From Lysobacter alkalisoli (lineage in GTDB: Bacteria; Pseudomonadota; Gammaproteobacteria; Xanthomonadales; Xanthomonadaceae): DNA of 64,000 nt. Positions 1 through 10,130 of this stretch are shown here, piece after piece. Location of the stretch: NCBI RefSeq assembly GCF_006547045.1, contig NZ_CP041242.1, forward strand, positions 3,668,001 to 3,732,000, in the 5' to 3' direction. The notes under the pieces are model-generated. The model was not told the DNA's origin. It did no database searches and saw nothing but the letters and a program-made list of their open reading frames with translations. Numbering within the stretch: the first letter of the stretch is position 1; the number at the start of each line of letters is the position of its first letter. Both the position numbers and the translations under genes were made by a program.

Positions 1-476
1 TCCTCTGGGGCGGCACCTCGCACAAGTCGAGCTCGGAGCGCTACAAGGGTTACGCCAAGGCGCTGGCCGACTACGGCATCGTCGAGGACGAGACCCTGGT
101 GCTGCCCGGCGATTATTCGTTCGACGACGGCTTCCGCGGCGCGCGCCGGCTGCTCTCGTTGCCCGAACCGCCGACCGCGATCTTCGGCAGCAACGACGAG
201 ATCGCCGCCGGCGTGCTCGCTGCGGCCCGCTCCAGCGGCCTCAACGTGCCCTACGACCTGTCGATCGCCGGCTTCGAGGACAGCCCGTTCTCCAAGCAGT
301 CGTGGCCACCGCTGACCACCGCCAGCCAGGCCACCGAGGCGATCGCCCGCCACGCCGCCTACCGGCTGATCGCCGAGCTGCGCCGCGACGGCAACGTCGA
401 TACCCACCCGAACGAAGGTTTCAGCCCGGTGCTGGTGGTGCGTGGCTCGACCGCGCCGCCGCGGCCGAAGGCGTGA
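1..476 (+). CDS. LacI-family transcriptional regulator, C-terminal part (5' end outside window)
   Basis: The reading frame is open from base 3 and ends with TGA at 474-476, so only the C-terminal ~157 residues are present. The visible part is the periplasmic-binding-protein-like effector domain of LacI/GalR regulators: a YKGYAKAL segment, then FGSNDEIAAGVL (the usual F-x-x-N/S-D-x-x-A-x-G strand), then DLSIAGFEDSPF, the family's D-(V/I)-S-(V/I)-x-G-F-D segment, then PPLTTASQ. The DNA-binding helix-turn-helix lies upstream of the window. It probably responds to a sugar, and the neighbouring Entner-Doudoroff genes make central sugar metabolism a plausible target, but the ligand is not visible. 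Confidence 0.9.
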   Translation, partial: LWGGTSHKSSSERYKGYAKALADYGIVEDETLVLPGDYSFDDGFRGARRLLSLPEPPTAIFGSNDEIAAGVLAAARSSGLNVPYDLSIAGFEDSPFSKQSWPPLTTASQATEAIARHAAYRLIAELRRDGNVDTHPNEGFSPVLVVRGSTAPPRPKA

Positions 477-542
477 CACTGCAGTTTGCGACGCAACCTG
501 TCGCCGGGTAAGGCGAAGCCGTACCCGGGCCACGTAAAACCC

Positions 543-836
543 CTATGGAAGCGGGTTCGGGTTCTTGCGTGGCCGCAGCCGCCACCACACATACCCCGCC
601 ACCAGCGCCGGGATGCCGAACACCATCAGCAGGAACGGCAACTCCTCGGAGACGCTGTAGCCGGCCTCGATCACGCCGACGCCCATGTTGACCAGCGCGG
701 CGACCAGCCAGATCGGCATGAACCACAGCGCCGCGCGACGTGTCGCGCCCGGCACCCGCAAGGCCCACAGGCGGCCGATCAGCAGGAACAGGCCGAGCAC
801 GGCCAGGCCGGCGATAACCATCAGGATGGTGTGCAT
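543..836 (-). CDS. Small hypothetical membrane protein (97 aa)
   Basis: No family recognised. The protein has three hydrophobic stretches (about residues 4-25, 38-58 and 67-88) and a short basic, proline-rich tail, so it is probably an inner-membrane protein. It stands alone between the LacI-type regulator and the eda gene, on the minus strand. The ATG at 834-836 is the only reasonable start. Composition is like that of the flanking core genes. Confidence 0.65.
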   Translation of the reverse strand: MHTILMVIAGLAVLGLFLLIGRLWALRVPGATRRAALWFMPIWLVAALVNMGVGVIEAGYSVSEELPFLLMVFGIPALVAGYVWWRLRPRKNPNPLP

Positions 837-914
837 GCGAAGCCCCTTGCGCGGAAACCCGGCAAGGATGATGCAACAGACGCGTACAGAGCGCGTCAGG
901 GTGCGGAGCCGGGG

Positions 915-1048
915 CCCTCACCCCAACCCCTCTCCCGTAAACGGGAGAGGGGCCATAGGCGTCGCGGCCGCCTGGAAGCCCTTCTCCTAGGCGTCGCGGC
1001 TGCCTGGAAGCCCCTCTCCCACGTGTGGGAGAGGGGTTGGGGTGAGGG
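915..1048. repeat. Inverted pair of REP-like hairpins
   Basis: Positions 915-952 hold CCCTCACCCCAACCCC followed by a CTCTCCC-GGGAGAG hairpin; 1011-1048 hold the same element inverted. Between them a ~30-base segment is tandemly repeated (about 958-987 and 990-1019). The same element recurs at 12975-13075 and, with variants, at four other places in the window, always between genes or at gene ends. Such paired palindromes resemble REP/BIME elements. On the minus strand they lie downstream of eda and could also act as a terminator. Confidence 0.8.
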
Positions 1049-1059
1049 CAGCCTCAGCC

Positions 1060-1689
1060 TCAGCCTGCCCGCAGTGCCGCCGCCTCGCGGGCCAGCTGTT
1101 CGATCGCGGCCCAGTCACCGGCGCGCATCAGTCCGGCCGGGGTAATCCACGAGCCGCCGACACAGGCCACGTTCGGAGTGGCGAGGTATTCGGCGGCATT
1201 GGCCAGACTGATGCCGCCGGTCGCGCAGAAGCGGATCTCCGGCAGCGGGCCGTGCAGGCTGCGCAGCAGCGCAGTGCCGCCGGCGGCCTGGGCGGGGAAG
1301 AACTTCTGGAACGTGAAGCCCGCCTCGGCCAGGGTCATCGCCTCCGACGCGCTCGCCGAGGCCGGCAGCCAGGCCACATCATGGCCGCGTGCGGCGGCAA
1401 GCAGGTCAGGGGTAGAGCCGGGCGAGACCGCGAAGCGCGCACCCGCTTTCGCCGAGGCATCGAGGTCGGCCGGGCGGCGCACGGTGCCGGTGCCGACGAT
1501 CGCGTCAGGCACCTCGTCGGCGATCGCGCGCACCGCGGCCAGTGCGGCGTCGCTGCGCAGGGTCACCTCGATCACCGGCAGGCCACCGGCGACCAGCGCG
1601 CGCGCCATCGGCACCGCGTGGCTCGCGTCCTCGATCACGACCACCGGGATCACCGGGGCCAGGTGCAAGACTTTCTCGATCAGGGTCAT
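1060..1689 (-). CDS. eda: 2-dehydro-3-deoxy-6-phosphogluconate (KDPG) aldolase
   Basis: Cleaves 2-keto-3-deoxy-6-phosphogluconate to pyruvate and glyceraldehyde-3-phosphate, the last Entner-Doudoroff step, in the cytoplasm. The 209-aa length is normal for the trimeric class I aldolase. Visible markers are PVIPVVVIEDASHAVPMA at the N terminus, the EVTLR strand with the catalytic Glu at ~41, IVGTGTV, SPGST, the Schiff-base lysine in FQKFFPA (Lys129), and the phosphate-binding CATGGIS and CVGGSW loops. It is the last gene of the minus-strand zwf-pgl-edd-eda group, 163 bases after edd with a repeat between them, so it may be partly transcribed on its own. Confidence 0.97.
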   Translation of the reverse strand: MTLIEKVLHLAPVIPVVVIEDASHAVPMARALVAGGLPVIEVTLRSDAALAAVRAIADEVPDAIVGTGTVRRPADLDASAKAGARFAVSPGSTPDLLAAARGHDVAWLPASASASEAMTLAEAGFTFQKFFPAQAAGGTALLRSLHGPLPEIRFCATGGISLANAAEYLATPNVACVGGSWITPAGLMRAGDWAAIEQLAREAAALRAG

Positions 1690-1735
1690 GGGGTCACTTG
1701 GCTCACAGAATGACTTGGGAAAACCTCAAGGCTCT

Positions 1736-1772
1736 CGTCATGCCCGCGCAAGCGGGCATCCATGGACGTTGG
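1736..1772. repeat. Dispersed palindrome (CCCGCGCAAGCGGG type)
   Basis: The edd-eda gap contains GTCATGCCCGCGCAAGCGGGCATCCATGG-like sequence, a hairpin of the widespread CGTCATxCCCGCG..CGGGxATCCA kind. A related copy is near 6246-6272 in the zwf-gntR gap. It is not CRISPR: copies are single and far apart. It may modulate edd-eda mRNA levels; that is inference. Confidence 0.6.
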
Positions 1773-1852
1773 CCTTTCGAAACGCAAAGTCCATGGCTCC
1801 CCGCGCAATCGGCCATTGGGCCGATGCAAAAACACGAGCGCGGGGATGGCGA

Positions 1853-3718
1853 TCAAGCTCTTTCATGCGTGTCCGATGCTGATGCAGCATCGACACCGGC
1901 GTCAAAGGCCGAGCCGCCCCGTGTTGCCGGACCGGCGACACGGCGGAACAGGTCGAACAGTTCGCGGCCCATGCCATGCTGATGACCGGACAGGTCGGCG
2001 ACGACCGGCTCGCGGGCGGCGAATTCGGCCGCATCGACCCGCGCCTCCAGCGTGCCGGCCACAGCATCGAGGCGGACCACATCGCCATCGCGCAGGCGCG
2101 CGAGCGGACCACCGTCGGCGGCCTCCGGACTGACGTGGATCGCCGCTGGCACCTGGCCCGAGGCGCCGGACATGCGGCCGTCGGTGACCAGGGCGACACG
2201 GTGGCCGCGCTTCTGCAGCACGGCCAGGGTCGGGGTCAGCTGGTGCAGCTCGGGCATGCCGTTGGCCTGCGGGCCCTGGAAGCGGACCACCACGATCACG
2301 TCGCGGTCCAGTTCGCCGCGCTCGAATGCGGTCCGCACCTCGCCCTGCTCGCTGAAGATCCGGCACGGCGCCTCGATCACGGTGCGGTCGTCCGGCACCG
2401 CCGAGACCTTGATCGCACCGATGCCGAGGTTGCCGTGCAGCACACGCAAGCCGCCATCGGCGCGGAACGGCTCGGCGACCGGCCGCAGCACGGCGGTGTC
2501 GGCGCTCTCCGGCGCAGCCGGGGCATAGGCGACACCGTTGGCGCCGTCGACGCGCGGTTCGACCCGATAGCGTTCCAGCCCCGGGCCGGCGACGGTTTCG
2601 ACGTCACCGTGCAGCAGGCCTGCGTCGAGCAGCGAGCCGATCATGAAGGCGAGTCCGCCGGCGGCGTGGAAGTGGTTCACGTCGGCGCTGCCGTTCGGGT
2701 ACACGCGCGCCAGCAGCGGCACCACCGACGACAGCGCGTCGAAGTCCTCCAGCCGCAGCTCGATGCCGGCGGCGGCGGCGATCGCGATGATGTGCAGCAG
2801 GTGGTTGGTCGAGCCACCGGTCGCGTGCAGTCCGATCACGCCGTTGACGATCGCGCGCTCGTCGATGATCCGGCCGACCGGGCGGTAATCGTCGCCGAGC
2901 GCGGTGATCGCGGCGGCGCGGCGGGTGGCCTCGGCGGTCAGCGCGTCGCGCAGCGGGGTGTTCGGATTGATGAAGCTGGCGCCCGGCATGTGCAGGCCCA
3001 TGATCTCCATCAGCATCTGGTTGGAGTTGGCGGTGCCGTAGAAGGTGCAGGTCCCCGGCGCGTGGTAGCTGGCGGCCTCGGCCTCCAGCAGTTCGTCGCG
3101 GGTCGCCTTGCCCTCGGCGTAGCGCTGCCGCACGCGCGACTTCTCGTCGTTGGGGATGCCCGAGGGCATCGGTCCGGCCGGCACGAACACCGCCGGCAGG
3201 TGACCGAAGCTGAGCGCGCCGATCAGCAGGCCGGGGACGATCTTGTCGCACACGCCCAGGTACAGCGCGGCGTCGAACATGTCGTGCGACAGCGCGACCG
3301 CGGTCGACAGCGCGATCACGTCGCGCGAGAACAGGCTCAGCTCCATGCCGGCGCGGCCCTGGGTCACGCCGTCGCACATCGCCGGCACGCCGCCGGCGAC
3401 CTGGGCGGTGGCGCCGACGCCGCGCGCCGCGTTCTTGATCAGGAACGGGAAGCGCTCGAACGGCTGGTGCGCCGACAGCATGTCGTTGTAGGCGGTGACG
3501 ATGCCGAGGTTGGGCGAACTGTCACCACGCAACGCGTCCTTGTCGGACGGCCCGCAGGCGGCGAAACCGTGGGCGAGGTTGCCGCACGACAGCCGCGCGC
3601 GGTGCGGGCCGTGGCCGGCGGCGGCATCGATCCGCGCCAGATAGGCGGCACGGGAGTCGCGGCTGCGCTCGCGGATACGGTCGGTGACTTCGGTGATTGT
3701 GGGGTGCAGGGTGGACAT
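1853..3718 (-). CDS. edd: 6-phosphogluconate dehydratase
   Basis: Dehydrates 6-phosphogluconate to KDPG, the committed Entner-Doudoroff step. It is an IlvD/Edd-family enzyme with a labile [4Fe-4S] cluster. From the chosen start the protein has 621 aa, close to the usual ~605. Strong markers are [50 protein letters not shown] (Cys157), [14 protein letters not shown] (Cys224), ATGGSTNH and [11 protein letters not shown]. An in-frame ATG exists seven codons upstream (3739), but homology to Edd begins at the MSTLHP start. Two REP hairpins separate it from pgl. Confidence 0.97.
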   Translation of the reverse strand: MSTLHPTITEVTDRIRERSRDSRAAYLARIDAAAGHGPHRARLSCGNLAHGFAACGPSDKDALRGDSSPNLGIVTAYNDMLSAHQPFERFPFLIKNAARGVGATAQVAGGVPAMCDGVTQGRAGMELSLFSRDVIALSTAVALSHDMFDAALYLGVCDKIVPGLLIGALSFGHLPAVFVPAGPMPSGIPNDEKSRVRQRYAEGKATRDELLEAEAASYHAPGTCTFYGTANSNQMLMEIMGLHMPGASFINPNTPLRDALTAEATRRAAAITALGDDYRPVGRIIDERAIVNGVIGLHATGGSTNHLLHIIAIAAAAGIELRLEDFDALSSVVPLLARVYPNGSADVNHFHAAGGLAFMIGSLLDAGLLHGDVETVAGPGLERYRVEPRVDGANGVAYAPAAPESADTAVLRPVAEPFRADGGLRVLHGNLGIGAIKVSAVPDDRTVIEAPCRIFSEQGEVRTAFERGELDRDVIVVVRFQGPQANGMPELHQLTPTLAVLQKRGHRVALVTDGRMSGASGQVPAAIHVSPEAADGGPLARLRDGDVVRLDAVAGTLEARVDAAEFAAREPVVADLSGHQHGMGRELFDLFRRVAGPATRGGSAFDAGVDAASASDTHERA

Positions 3719-3735
3719 GACTACAACCTCTTTCT

Positions 3736-3854
3736 CCATCCCCTCCCCCGCATGCGGGGAAGGGTGAGGGTGGGGGTGCGCGAAGCGCGATTACGAAGCA
3801 TCGCAGCCCTTTTGCCCCCATCCCGGCCTTCCCCCGCCAGCGGGGGAAGGGGCC
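3736..3854. repeat. Two REP-like hairpins in the pgl-edd gap
   Basis: CCCCTCCCCC-GCATGC-GGGGAAGGG with a GTGAGGGTGGGGG tail (3737-3775) and an inverted partner CCCATCCCGGCCTTCCCCCGC..GCGGGGGAAGGGG (3815-3854). They fill almost the whole gap between pgl and edd. In an operon such hairpins can stabilise the upstream mRNA segment or attenuate the downstream one, which could set pgl above edd; this is inferred. Confidence 0.75.
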
Positions 3855-3872
3855 AAGAACGGGCGCCCGACA

Positions 3873-4618
3873 TTACGGACACCAATACAACATCGGCGTG
3901 ACCGGCGCGCCGGCCATCGCGGCGCGCACCGGCAGGGTCGAGCGTGGATCATTGATCGCGCCATCGAGCACCGCGCGCTTCTTCGCCCCCTCGATATGCA
4001 GGTACAGCGAGGGTGCGGTGAAGATCGCGCTCAGCGTCAGCGTCATCCGCGGCTCCGGTGCATTGGCGGTACGCACCGCCAGCGCCGGAGTGCGGCCGCG
4101 CGGGGCGAGGCCGATCTCGCGCAGGCCGGAACGGTCGGCGCCCAGGTCCGGGAACAGTGAGGCGACGTGGCCGTCCTCGCCCATGCCGAGCACGACCACA
4201 TCCAGCGGCAACGCCTTGTTGGCGACCTGCACCAGCACCGGCAGCAATGCCGATTCCGGGGTCGGCGCCGGGCGGTACAGCGGCATGAACTTCGCCTTCG
4301 CCGCCTCGCCCTGCAGCAGGGTCTCGCGCAGCAGGCGCTCATTGGAACGTTCGCTCTGCGGCGGTACCCAGCGGTCGTCGACCGGCAGCACGGTGACCCG
4401 CGACCAGTCGACGGTCTGCTTCGACAACTCGGTCAGGAACGCGCGCGGCGTGCTGCCGCCCGACAGCGCGATGCGGGCGCTGCCGCGGCGCGCGATCGCG
4501 GCACGCAGGTTGGCGGCGACCGCCTTCGCCAGCGCTTCGGCCAGCACGGCGCCGCCGGTGAATTCATGGGTATCCAGGGGCAGGGGCATCGGCTCGATCA
4601 CTCTCAGTTCGGCAGGCA

Positions 4619-4619
<1 letters not shown>
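3873..4619 (-). CDS. pgl: 6-phosphogluconolactonase (DevB/SOL type)
   Basis: Hydrolyses 6-phosphoglucono-delta-lactone, made by Zwf, to 6-phosphogluconate, the substrate of Edd. The protein has 248 aa, typical of the SOL/DevB family rather than the longer YbhE type. Visible motifs are ALSGGSTPRAFL (phosphate-binding loop), VLPVDDRWVPP with S-x-x-S-N-E-R-L-L, VVLGMGEDGHVASLFP (the family signature G-M-G-x-D-G-H-x-A-S-L-F-P), and RMTLTLSAI. Its ATG (4617-4619) shares one base with the zwf stop codon (TGATG), so translation is probably coupled to zwf. Confidence 0.95.
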
Positions 4620-6115
<1,496 letters not shown>

Positions 6116-6201
6116 GGATGGACTCGCTGGGGGCGGCACCGCGGCACCCGTGCCGCGGACCTCCGGGCTGTGACTGGTCTGGTGTTTGACCATGCGGCGA
6201 A

Positions 6202-6222
6202 CGATACCACTACGATACCAAT
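6202..6222. promoter_or_regulatory. Candidate operator in the zwf-gntR divergent region
   Basis: Two ATACCA hexamers at 6204-6209 and 6215-6220 repeat with 11-base periodicity, about one helical turn, upstream of zwf. ATACCA is the complement of TGGTAT, a half-site type used by GntR/HutC-subfamily regulators. A matching pair lies at 6373-6391. Binding by the adjacent GntR protein is inferred. Confidence 0.4.
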
Positions 6223-6245
6223 TGCGCAAACCACTTCCCATCTCC

Positions 6246-6272
6246 CGCCATTCCCGCGAAGCCGGGCATCCA
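6246..6272. repeat. Dispersed palindrome copy (CCATTCCCGCG..CGGGCATCCATGG)
   Basis: Related to the element at 1736-1772. It lies between the two candidate operator pairs in the divergent zwf/gntR region, with further partly symmetric sequence (CCATGG again near 6303) just after it. Confidence 0.5.
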
Positions 6273-6372
6273 TGGATACCCCTGAATTTGACCAATAGAG
6301 CCCATGGCGCCCCGCTCCTGCAGGGATGACGAGCCTCCGGGACCTCGCAAACCTCGTCCCCGGCTTGCCGCC

Positions 6373-6391
6373 ACTGGTTTGTTACTGGTAT
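6373..6391. promoter_or_regulatory. Candidate operator just upstream of the gntR start
   Basis: ACTGGT occurs at 6373-6378 and 6384-6389, the second extended to ACTGGTAT, again 11 bases apart. The pair lies 10-28 bases before the gntR ATG, a good position for autoregulation. It mirrors the ATACCA pair at 6204-6220. Confidence 0.45.
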
Positions 6392-6400
6392 CTTTCCGCC

Positions 6401-7144
6401 ATGCAGGACTATCTGCTCAGCGAATACCAGCGCCAACAGGCCGCGCGACGCGCGCCGGCCTACCAGCACCTGCGCCGCACCCTCCAGCACGCGATCGAGA
6501 ACGGCTCGCTGACCGCCGGCCAGGCCCTGCCCGGCGAGCGCGAACTGGCGCGGCTGCTCGACCTGTCGCGGGTCACCGTGCGCAAGGCCATCGCCGGCCT
6601 GGTCGCCGACGGCCTGGTGCTGCAGCGCCAGGGCGCCGGCACCTTCGTCGCCGAGCGCATCGTCAAGTCGTTCTCGGCGCTGACCAGTTTCACCGACGAC
6701 CTGCGCGCGCGCGGGCTGGACCCGAAGTCGGAGTTCATCGAGCGCGGCACCGGCGAGGTCACTCCGGAGGAAGCGATGGCGCTGAACCTGTCGCCCGGCG
6801 CCCAGGTGGTCCGCTACTACCGCCTGCGTACCGCCAACGGCACCGCGCTGGCGCTGGAGCGCACCGTGGTGCCGCAGGCGATCCTCGCCGACCCGTCGCT
6901 GGTCGAGAACTCGCTCTACGCCGCCTTCGACAAGCTCGGCCTGCGCCCGGTGCGGGCGCTGCAGCGGCTGCGCGCGATCGCCTTCGACGCCGAACAGGCC
7001 CGGCTGATGCGCCTGCCCGAAGGCAGTCCCGGGCTGTTCATCGAACGTCGCACCTTCCTCGACGACGGCCGCGTCGCCGAATTCACCCGATCCTTCTACC
7101 GCGGCGATGCCTACGACTTCGTCGCCGAACTGCATACGGAGTGA
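6401..7144 (+). CDS. GntR/HutC-family transcriptional regulator of the amino-sugar cluster
   Basis: From the ATG at 6401 the protein has 247 aa, the standard size. It has an N-terminal winged helix-turn-helix (PAYQHLRRTLQHAIENGSL, then GERELARLLDLSRVTVRKAI and DGLVLQRQGAGTFVAERI) followed by a UTRA effector domain (FTDDLRARGLDP.., ALERTVVP, LFIERRTFLDDGRVAEFTRSFYRGDAYDF). This is the NagR/YvoA type that senses glucosamine-6-phosphate or N-acetylglucosamine-6-phosphate. It precedes the deaminase gene, so it probably represses the nag genes. An upstream in-frame ATG at 6326 would add 25 unmatched residues and overlap the candidate operator. Confidence 0.9.
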   Translation: MQDYLLSEYQRQQAARRAPAYQHLRRTLQHAIENGSLTAGQALPGERELARLLDLSRVTVRKAIAGLVADGLVLQRQGAGTFVAERIVKSFSALTSFTDDLRARGLDPKSEFIERGTGEVTPEEAMALNLSPGAQVVRYYRLRTANGTALALERTVVPQAILADPSLVENSLYAAFDKLGLRPVRALQRLRAIAFDAEQARLMRLPEGSPGLFIERRTFLDDGRVAEFTRSFYRGDAYDFVAELHTE

Positions 7145-7148
7145 TGCC

Positions 7149-8225
7149 TTGAACGCCGCCGTCGACCCGACCGCTCTGTCCGCCCGGCCGCTGCGCGCCG
7201 AAGACACCCTGATGTTCGCCGAGGCGGCCGAGGCTGCCGACGCGGTCGCGCGCCAGTTCGCCGCCAATGCCGCGGTGCTCGACGCCCTCGCCGAACGCCT
7301 GCGCGCCGACCCGCCGCGTTTCATCGTCACCTGCGCGCGCGGCAGTTCCGACCACGCCGCGACCTACGGCAAGTACCTGTTCGAGACCACGCTGGGGCTG
7401 GTCACCGCCTCGGCCTCGCCGTCGGTCGGTTCGGTCTACGCGATCAAGCCGCAGATGGAGGGCGCGCTGTTCGTCGTCATCTCGCAGTCGGGCAAGAGCC
7501 CGGACCTGCTGCGCAATGCCGAGATCGCCAAGGCCGCCGGCGCCCACGTGGTCGCCCTGGTCAACGTCGCCGACTCGCCGCTGGCGGAACTCGCCGACAC
7601 CGTGGTACCGCTGCACGCCGGTCCCGAGCGCAGCGTCGCCGCGACCAAGAGCTACCTGTGCTCGCTGGCCGCACTGCTGCAGCTGACCGCGCGCTGGAGC
7701 GGCGATGAAGCCCTGCTCGCCGCCGAACGCGGCCTGCCCGAAGCGCTGCGCCAGGCCTGGGCGCAGGACTGGTCGGCCGTCGTCGAAGGTTTGAAGGATG
7801 CACGCAACCTGTTCGTGCTCGCTCGCGGGCTCGGTCTCGGCGCCGCGCAGGAAGCCGCGCTCAAGTTCAAGGAGACCAGCGGCCTGCACGCCGAGGCGTT
7901 CTCGTCGGCAGAGGTCAGGCACGGCCCGATGGCGATCGTCGGCCCGGGCTTCCCGGTGCTGGCCTTCGCCCAGGACGACGACACCGGCGCTGGCACCGCC
8001 GCGGTCGCCGACGAATTCCGTCAGCGCGGTGCGCCGGTGTGGCTGGCCGCGCCGGGGCAGGACGCCGGCGAGGGTTTGCTGCCGCTGGCCGCCGCTTCGC
8101 ACCCGGCGGTGACCCCGCTGCTGACCGTGCAATCGTTCTACAAGGCGGTGAACGCGCTGGCCGTCGCCCGCGGCCACAACCCCGACCTGCCGCCGCACCT
8201 CAACAAAGTCACCGAGACGATCTGA
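7149..8225 (+). CDS. nagB-II: Glucosamine-6-phosphate deaminase, SIS type (NagB-II)
   Basis: Two SIS (sugar isomerase) domains, as in the C-terminal half of GlmS: TCARGSSDHAATYGKYLFE, VVISQSGKSPDLLRNAEIAK, then LARGLGLGAAQEAALKFKETSGLHAEAFSSAEVRHGPMAI. With no glutaminase domain and beside nagA, the likely reaction is deamination of glucosamine-6-phosphate to fructose-6-phosphate and ammonia, replacing classical NagB. TTG at 7149 is chosen as start: it follows the gntR stop by four bases and gives the short leader usual before the TLMFAEAAEAA segment. An ATG at 7107 would overlap gntR by 38 bases. Length 358 aa. Confidence 0.9.
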   Translation: MNAAVDPTALSARPLRAEDTLMFAEAAEAADAVARQFAANAAVLDALAERLRADPPRFIVTCARGSSDHAATYGKYLFETTLGLVTASASPSVGSVYAIKPQMEGALFVVISQSGKSPDLLRNAEIAKAAGAHVVALVNVADSPLAELADTVVPLHAGPERSVAATKSYLCSLAALLQLTARWSGDEALLAAERGLPEALRQAWAQDWSAVVEGLKDARNLFVLARGLGLGAAQEAALKFKETSGLHAEAFSSAEVRHGPMAIVGPGFPVLAFAQDDDTGAGTAAVADEFRQRGAPVWLAAPGQDAGEGLLPLAAASHPAVTPLLTVQSFYKAVNALAVARGHNPDLPPHLNKVTETI

Positions 8226-8235
8226 GCTTGTGATC

Positions 8236-8357
8236 CCTTCCCCGCCTGCGGGGGAAGGCCGGGATGGGGCAAAGCGCCGACCATCCCATCGCGGATCGCG
8301 GCATCGCCGCTCCGCTCGCCCCCACCCCAGCCCTCCCCCGCACGCGGGGGAGGGGGA
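8236..8357. repeat. Inverted pair of REP-like hairpins in the nagB-nagA gap
   Basis: CCTTCCCCGCCTGCGGGGGAAGG followed by CCGGGATGGGG (8236-8269) and an inverted relative CCCCCACCCCAGCCCTCCCCCGCACGCGGGGGAGGG (8319-8357). The last arm, AGGGGGAGA, ends 8 bases before the nagA ATG and seems to serve as its ribosome-binding site. Confidence 0.75.
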
Positions 8358-8368
8358 GAATCGCGACG

Positions 8369-9502
8369 ATGCCCGCCCTCGCCTTCCACAACGGACACGT
8401 CCTCACCGAGCGCGGCTTCGAGACCGGCCTGTGCGTGATCGTCGAGGACGGCCATATCGTCGCCGTCGTGCCCGGCCCGCCGCCGGCATCGGCCGAGGTC
8501 GTCGACCTGCAAGGCCAACACCTCGTGCCCGGCTTCATCGACACCCAGGTCAATGGCGGCGGCGACGTGCTTTTGAACGACGCCACCACGGTCGACGGCG
8601 TGCGCCGCATCGCCGAGGCCCACCGCAAATACGGCACCACCGGCCTGCTGCCGACCCTGATCAGCGATGACGTCGAGGTGATGCGCAACGCCATCGCCGC
8701 GGTGCGCGGGGCGATCGAGCAGGGCGTGCCCGGCGTGCTCGGCATCCACCTCGAAGGCCCGTACCTGGCCGAAGCGCGCAAGGGCGTGCACGATCCGGGC
8801 AAGTTCCACACTCCGGGCGAGGACGAACTCGACCTGGTCGCCTCGCTGGGCAACGGCAAGACCTTGCTGACCGTCGCCCCCGAGCGTTTCGACGCCGACA
8901 CCCTGCGCGCGCTGGCCGCACGCGGGGTGATCCTCAGCGCCGGCCACACCGCCGCCGACTACGACACGATGCGCGCCGGTTTCGACGCCGGCATCCGCGG
9001 CGTCACCCACCTGTTCAACGCGATGACGCCGATGAACAGCCGCGAGCCGGGCGGCGTCGGCGCCGCGCTCGACAATGAAGACGTATGGTGCGGCCTGATC
9101 GTCGACGGCCACCACGTCCACGACGCCAGCCTGCGCGTCGCCATCGCCGCCCGCCCGCGCGGGAAGATGATCCTGGTCACCGACGCCATGCCCCCGGTCG
9201 GCGGCGAGCGCGAGGACTTCGAGCTCTACGGCGAAACCATGACCTGCCGCGACGGCCTGTGCAGCACCGCCAGCGGCACCCTCGCCGGCTCCGCCCTCGA
9301 CATGGCCAGCGCCGTCCGCAACTCCGTGCAGCGACTCGGCCTGCCGCTCGACGAAGCCTGCCGCATGGCCTCGCAGTACCCCGCCGAGTTCCTCGGCCTC
9401 GGCCATGAGCTCGGCCGGATTGCCGCCGGCTACCGCGCCGACCTGGTGGTGCTGGATGAGAACGTCACCGTGCAGGGCAGCTGGATCGGCGGCAGCGCGT
9501 AA
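8369..9502 (+). CDS. nagA: N-acetylglucosamine-6-phosphate deacetylase
   Basis: Amidohydrolase-superfamily enzyme that converts N-acetylglucosamine-6-phosphate to glucosamine-6-phosphate and acetate, giving the substrate of the preceding deaminase. From ATG 8369 it has 377 aa, the usual size. Markers: VPGFIDTQVNGGGD after the first strand, metal ligands in HLEGPYL (Glu129), AGHTAA (His193) and THLFNAM (His214), and catalytic Asp272 in VTDAMPP. The gene's SD-like AGGGGGAGA is the arm of a REP hairpin. An upstream in-frame ATG at 8264 would translate the REP DNA and is rejected. Confidence 0.95.
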   Translation: MPALAFHNGHVLTERGFETGLCVIVEDGHIVAVVPGPPPASAEVVDLQGQHLVPGFIDTQVNGGGDVLLNDATTVDGVRRIAEAHRKYGTTGLLPTLISDDVEVMRNAIAAVRGAIEQGVPGVLGIHLEGPYLAEARKGVHDPGKFHTPGEDELDLVASLGNGKTLLTVAPERFDADTLRALAARGVILSAGHTAADYDTMRAGFDAGIRGVTHLFNAMTPMNSREPGGVGAALDNEDVWCGLIVDGHHVHDASLRVAIAARPRGKMILVTDAMPPVGGEREDFELYGETMTCRDGLCSTASGTLAGSALDMASAVRNSVQRLGLPLDEACRMASQYPAEFLGLGHELGRIAAGYRADLVVLDENVTVQGSWIGGSA

Positions 9503-9534
9503 AACCTGCCCTCACCCCAGCCCCAATGGCGAAT

Positions 9535-9831
9535 TCACCCTTCCGGCCAGCGTTCCGGACTTCGCCTGTGATGCAGACAGGCCAGCACGGAAACCTGTTC
9601 CCCATCCAGAATCTCGAAATGGAGGGCATAGGGAAAGCGGCGTAACAGGACACGCCGGAAACGGCCCCGGACAGCAGGATAGCTTTCAGCCGAACGTGCC
9701 AGATGCTCCTCGGCGGCAGCCACAGCGCGCAGGAAGTCACCACCCAGTCCGTACGAGCGCTGCTCGTACCACTCGAAGGCCGCGACGATCTCCGCCTGAG
9801 CCGGCGCTTCGAAGACAACCCGCCGGATCAC
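9535..9831 (-). CDS. RelE/ParE-family toxin of a type II toxin-antitoxin pair
   Basis: A 98-aa protein from GTG 9829-9831. The pattern is that of ParE/RelE toxins: VVFEAPAQAEIVAAFEWYEQRSYGLGGDFL, then RFRRVLLRRFPYALHFEI, then VSVLACLHHRRSPERW. ParE members act on DNA gyrase and RelE members cut mRNA; which applies here cannot be told. The start overlaps the antitoxin stop as GTGA, supporting coupled translation. A longer ORF from 9900 exists but would overlap most of the antitoxin end. Confidence 0.85.
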   Translation of the reverse strand: MIRRVVFEAPAQAEIVAAFEWYEQRSYGLGGDFLRAVAAAEEHLARSAESYPAVRGRFRRVLLRRFPYALHFEILDGEQVSVLACLHHRRSPERWPEG

Positions 9832-10043
9832 AGGCGAATGCCGAGACCTGAGGCGATCTGCGCCAAGGACTTGCCCTGTGCGGGATGGGCGTCGCGCCAT
9901 TTCGCACGGCGTTCCAGTTCGTCAAGCACGGCCGGATCGGTCTCGGGCGTGGCCTCGGCGGCGAACCGGTCCCACAGATCCTCGACCAGTTGCAGGCGCT
10001 CGAACTTGCCCAGTTGATCCAGTTGTTCGGGAGTGATGGCCAT
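9828..10043 (-). CDS. Antitoxin, addiction-module component family
   Basis: A 71-aa acidic protein from ATG 10041-10043. It starts [23 protein letters not shown] and ends with [25 protein letters not shown], matching the small addiction-module component family usually paired with ParE/RelE toxins. It is upstream of the toxin with a 4-base GTGA overlap. TA operons of this kind are usually autorepressed by the complex; no operator was identified. Longer upstream in-frame starts would run into the promoter of the divergent lipoprotein gene. Confidence 0.85.
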   Translation of the reverse strand: MAITPEQLDQLGKFERLQLVEDLWDRFAAEATPETDPAVLDELERRAKWRDAHPAQGKSLAQIASGLGIRL

Positions 10044-10130
10044 GTCCGCTCCTCCGTAATCCACGGTCGTCAGTTTACATCCGGTCATCATGCACGTGAC
10101 CTGCCCCTTTTCCCGATGGTAGAACGCCCC

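Noticed and set aside
915..1048. CRISPR array from repeated CTCTCCC..GGGAGAG palindromes
   Set aside because: Copies occur in single or inverted pairs at unrelated loci with no regular spacers and no cas genes. They are REP-like elements.
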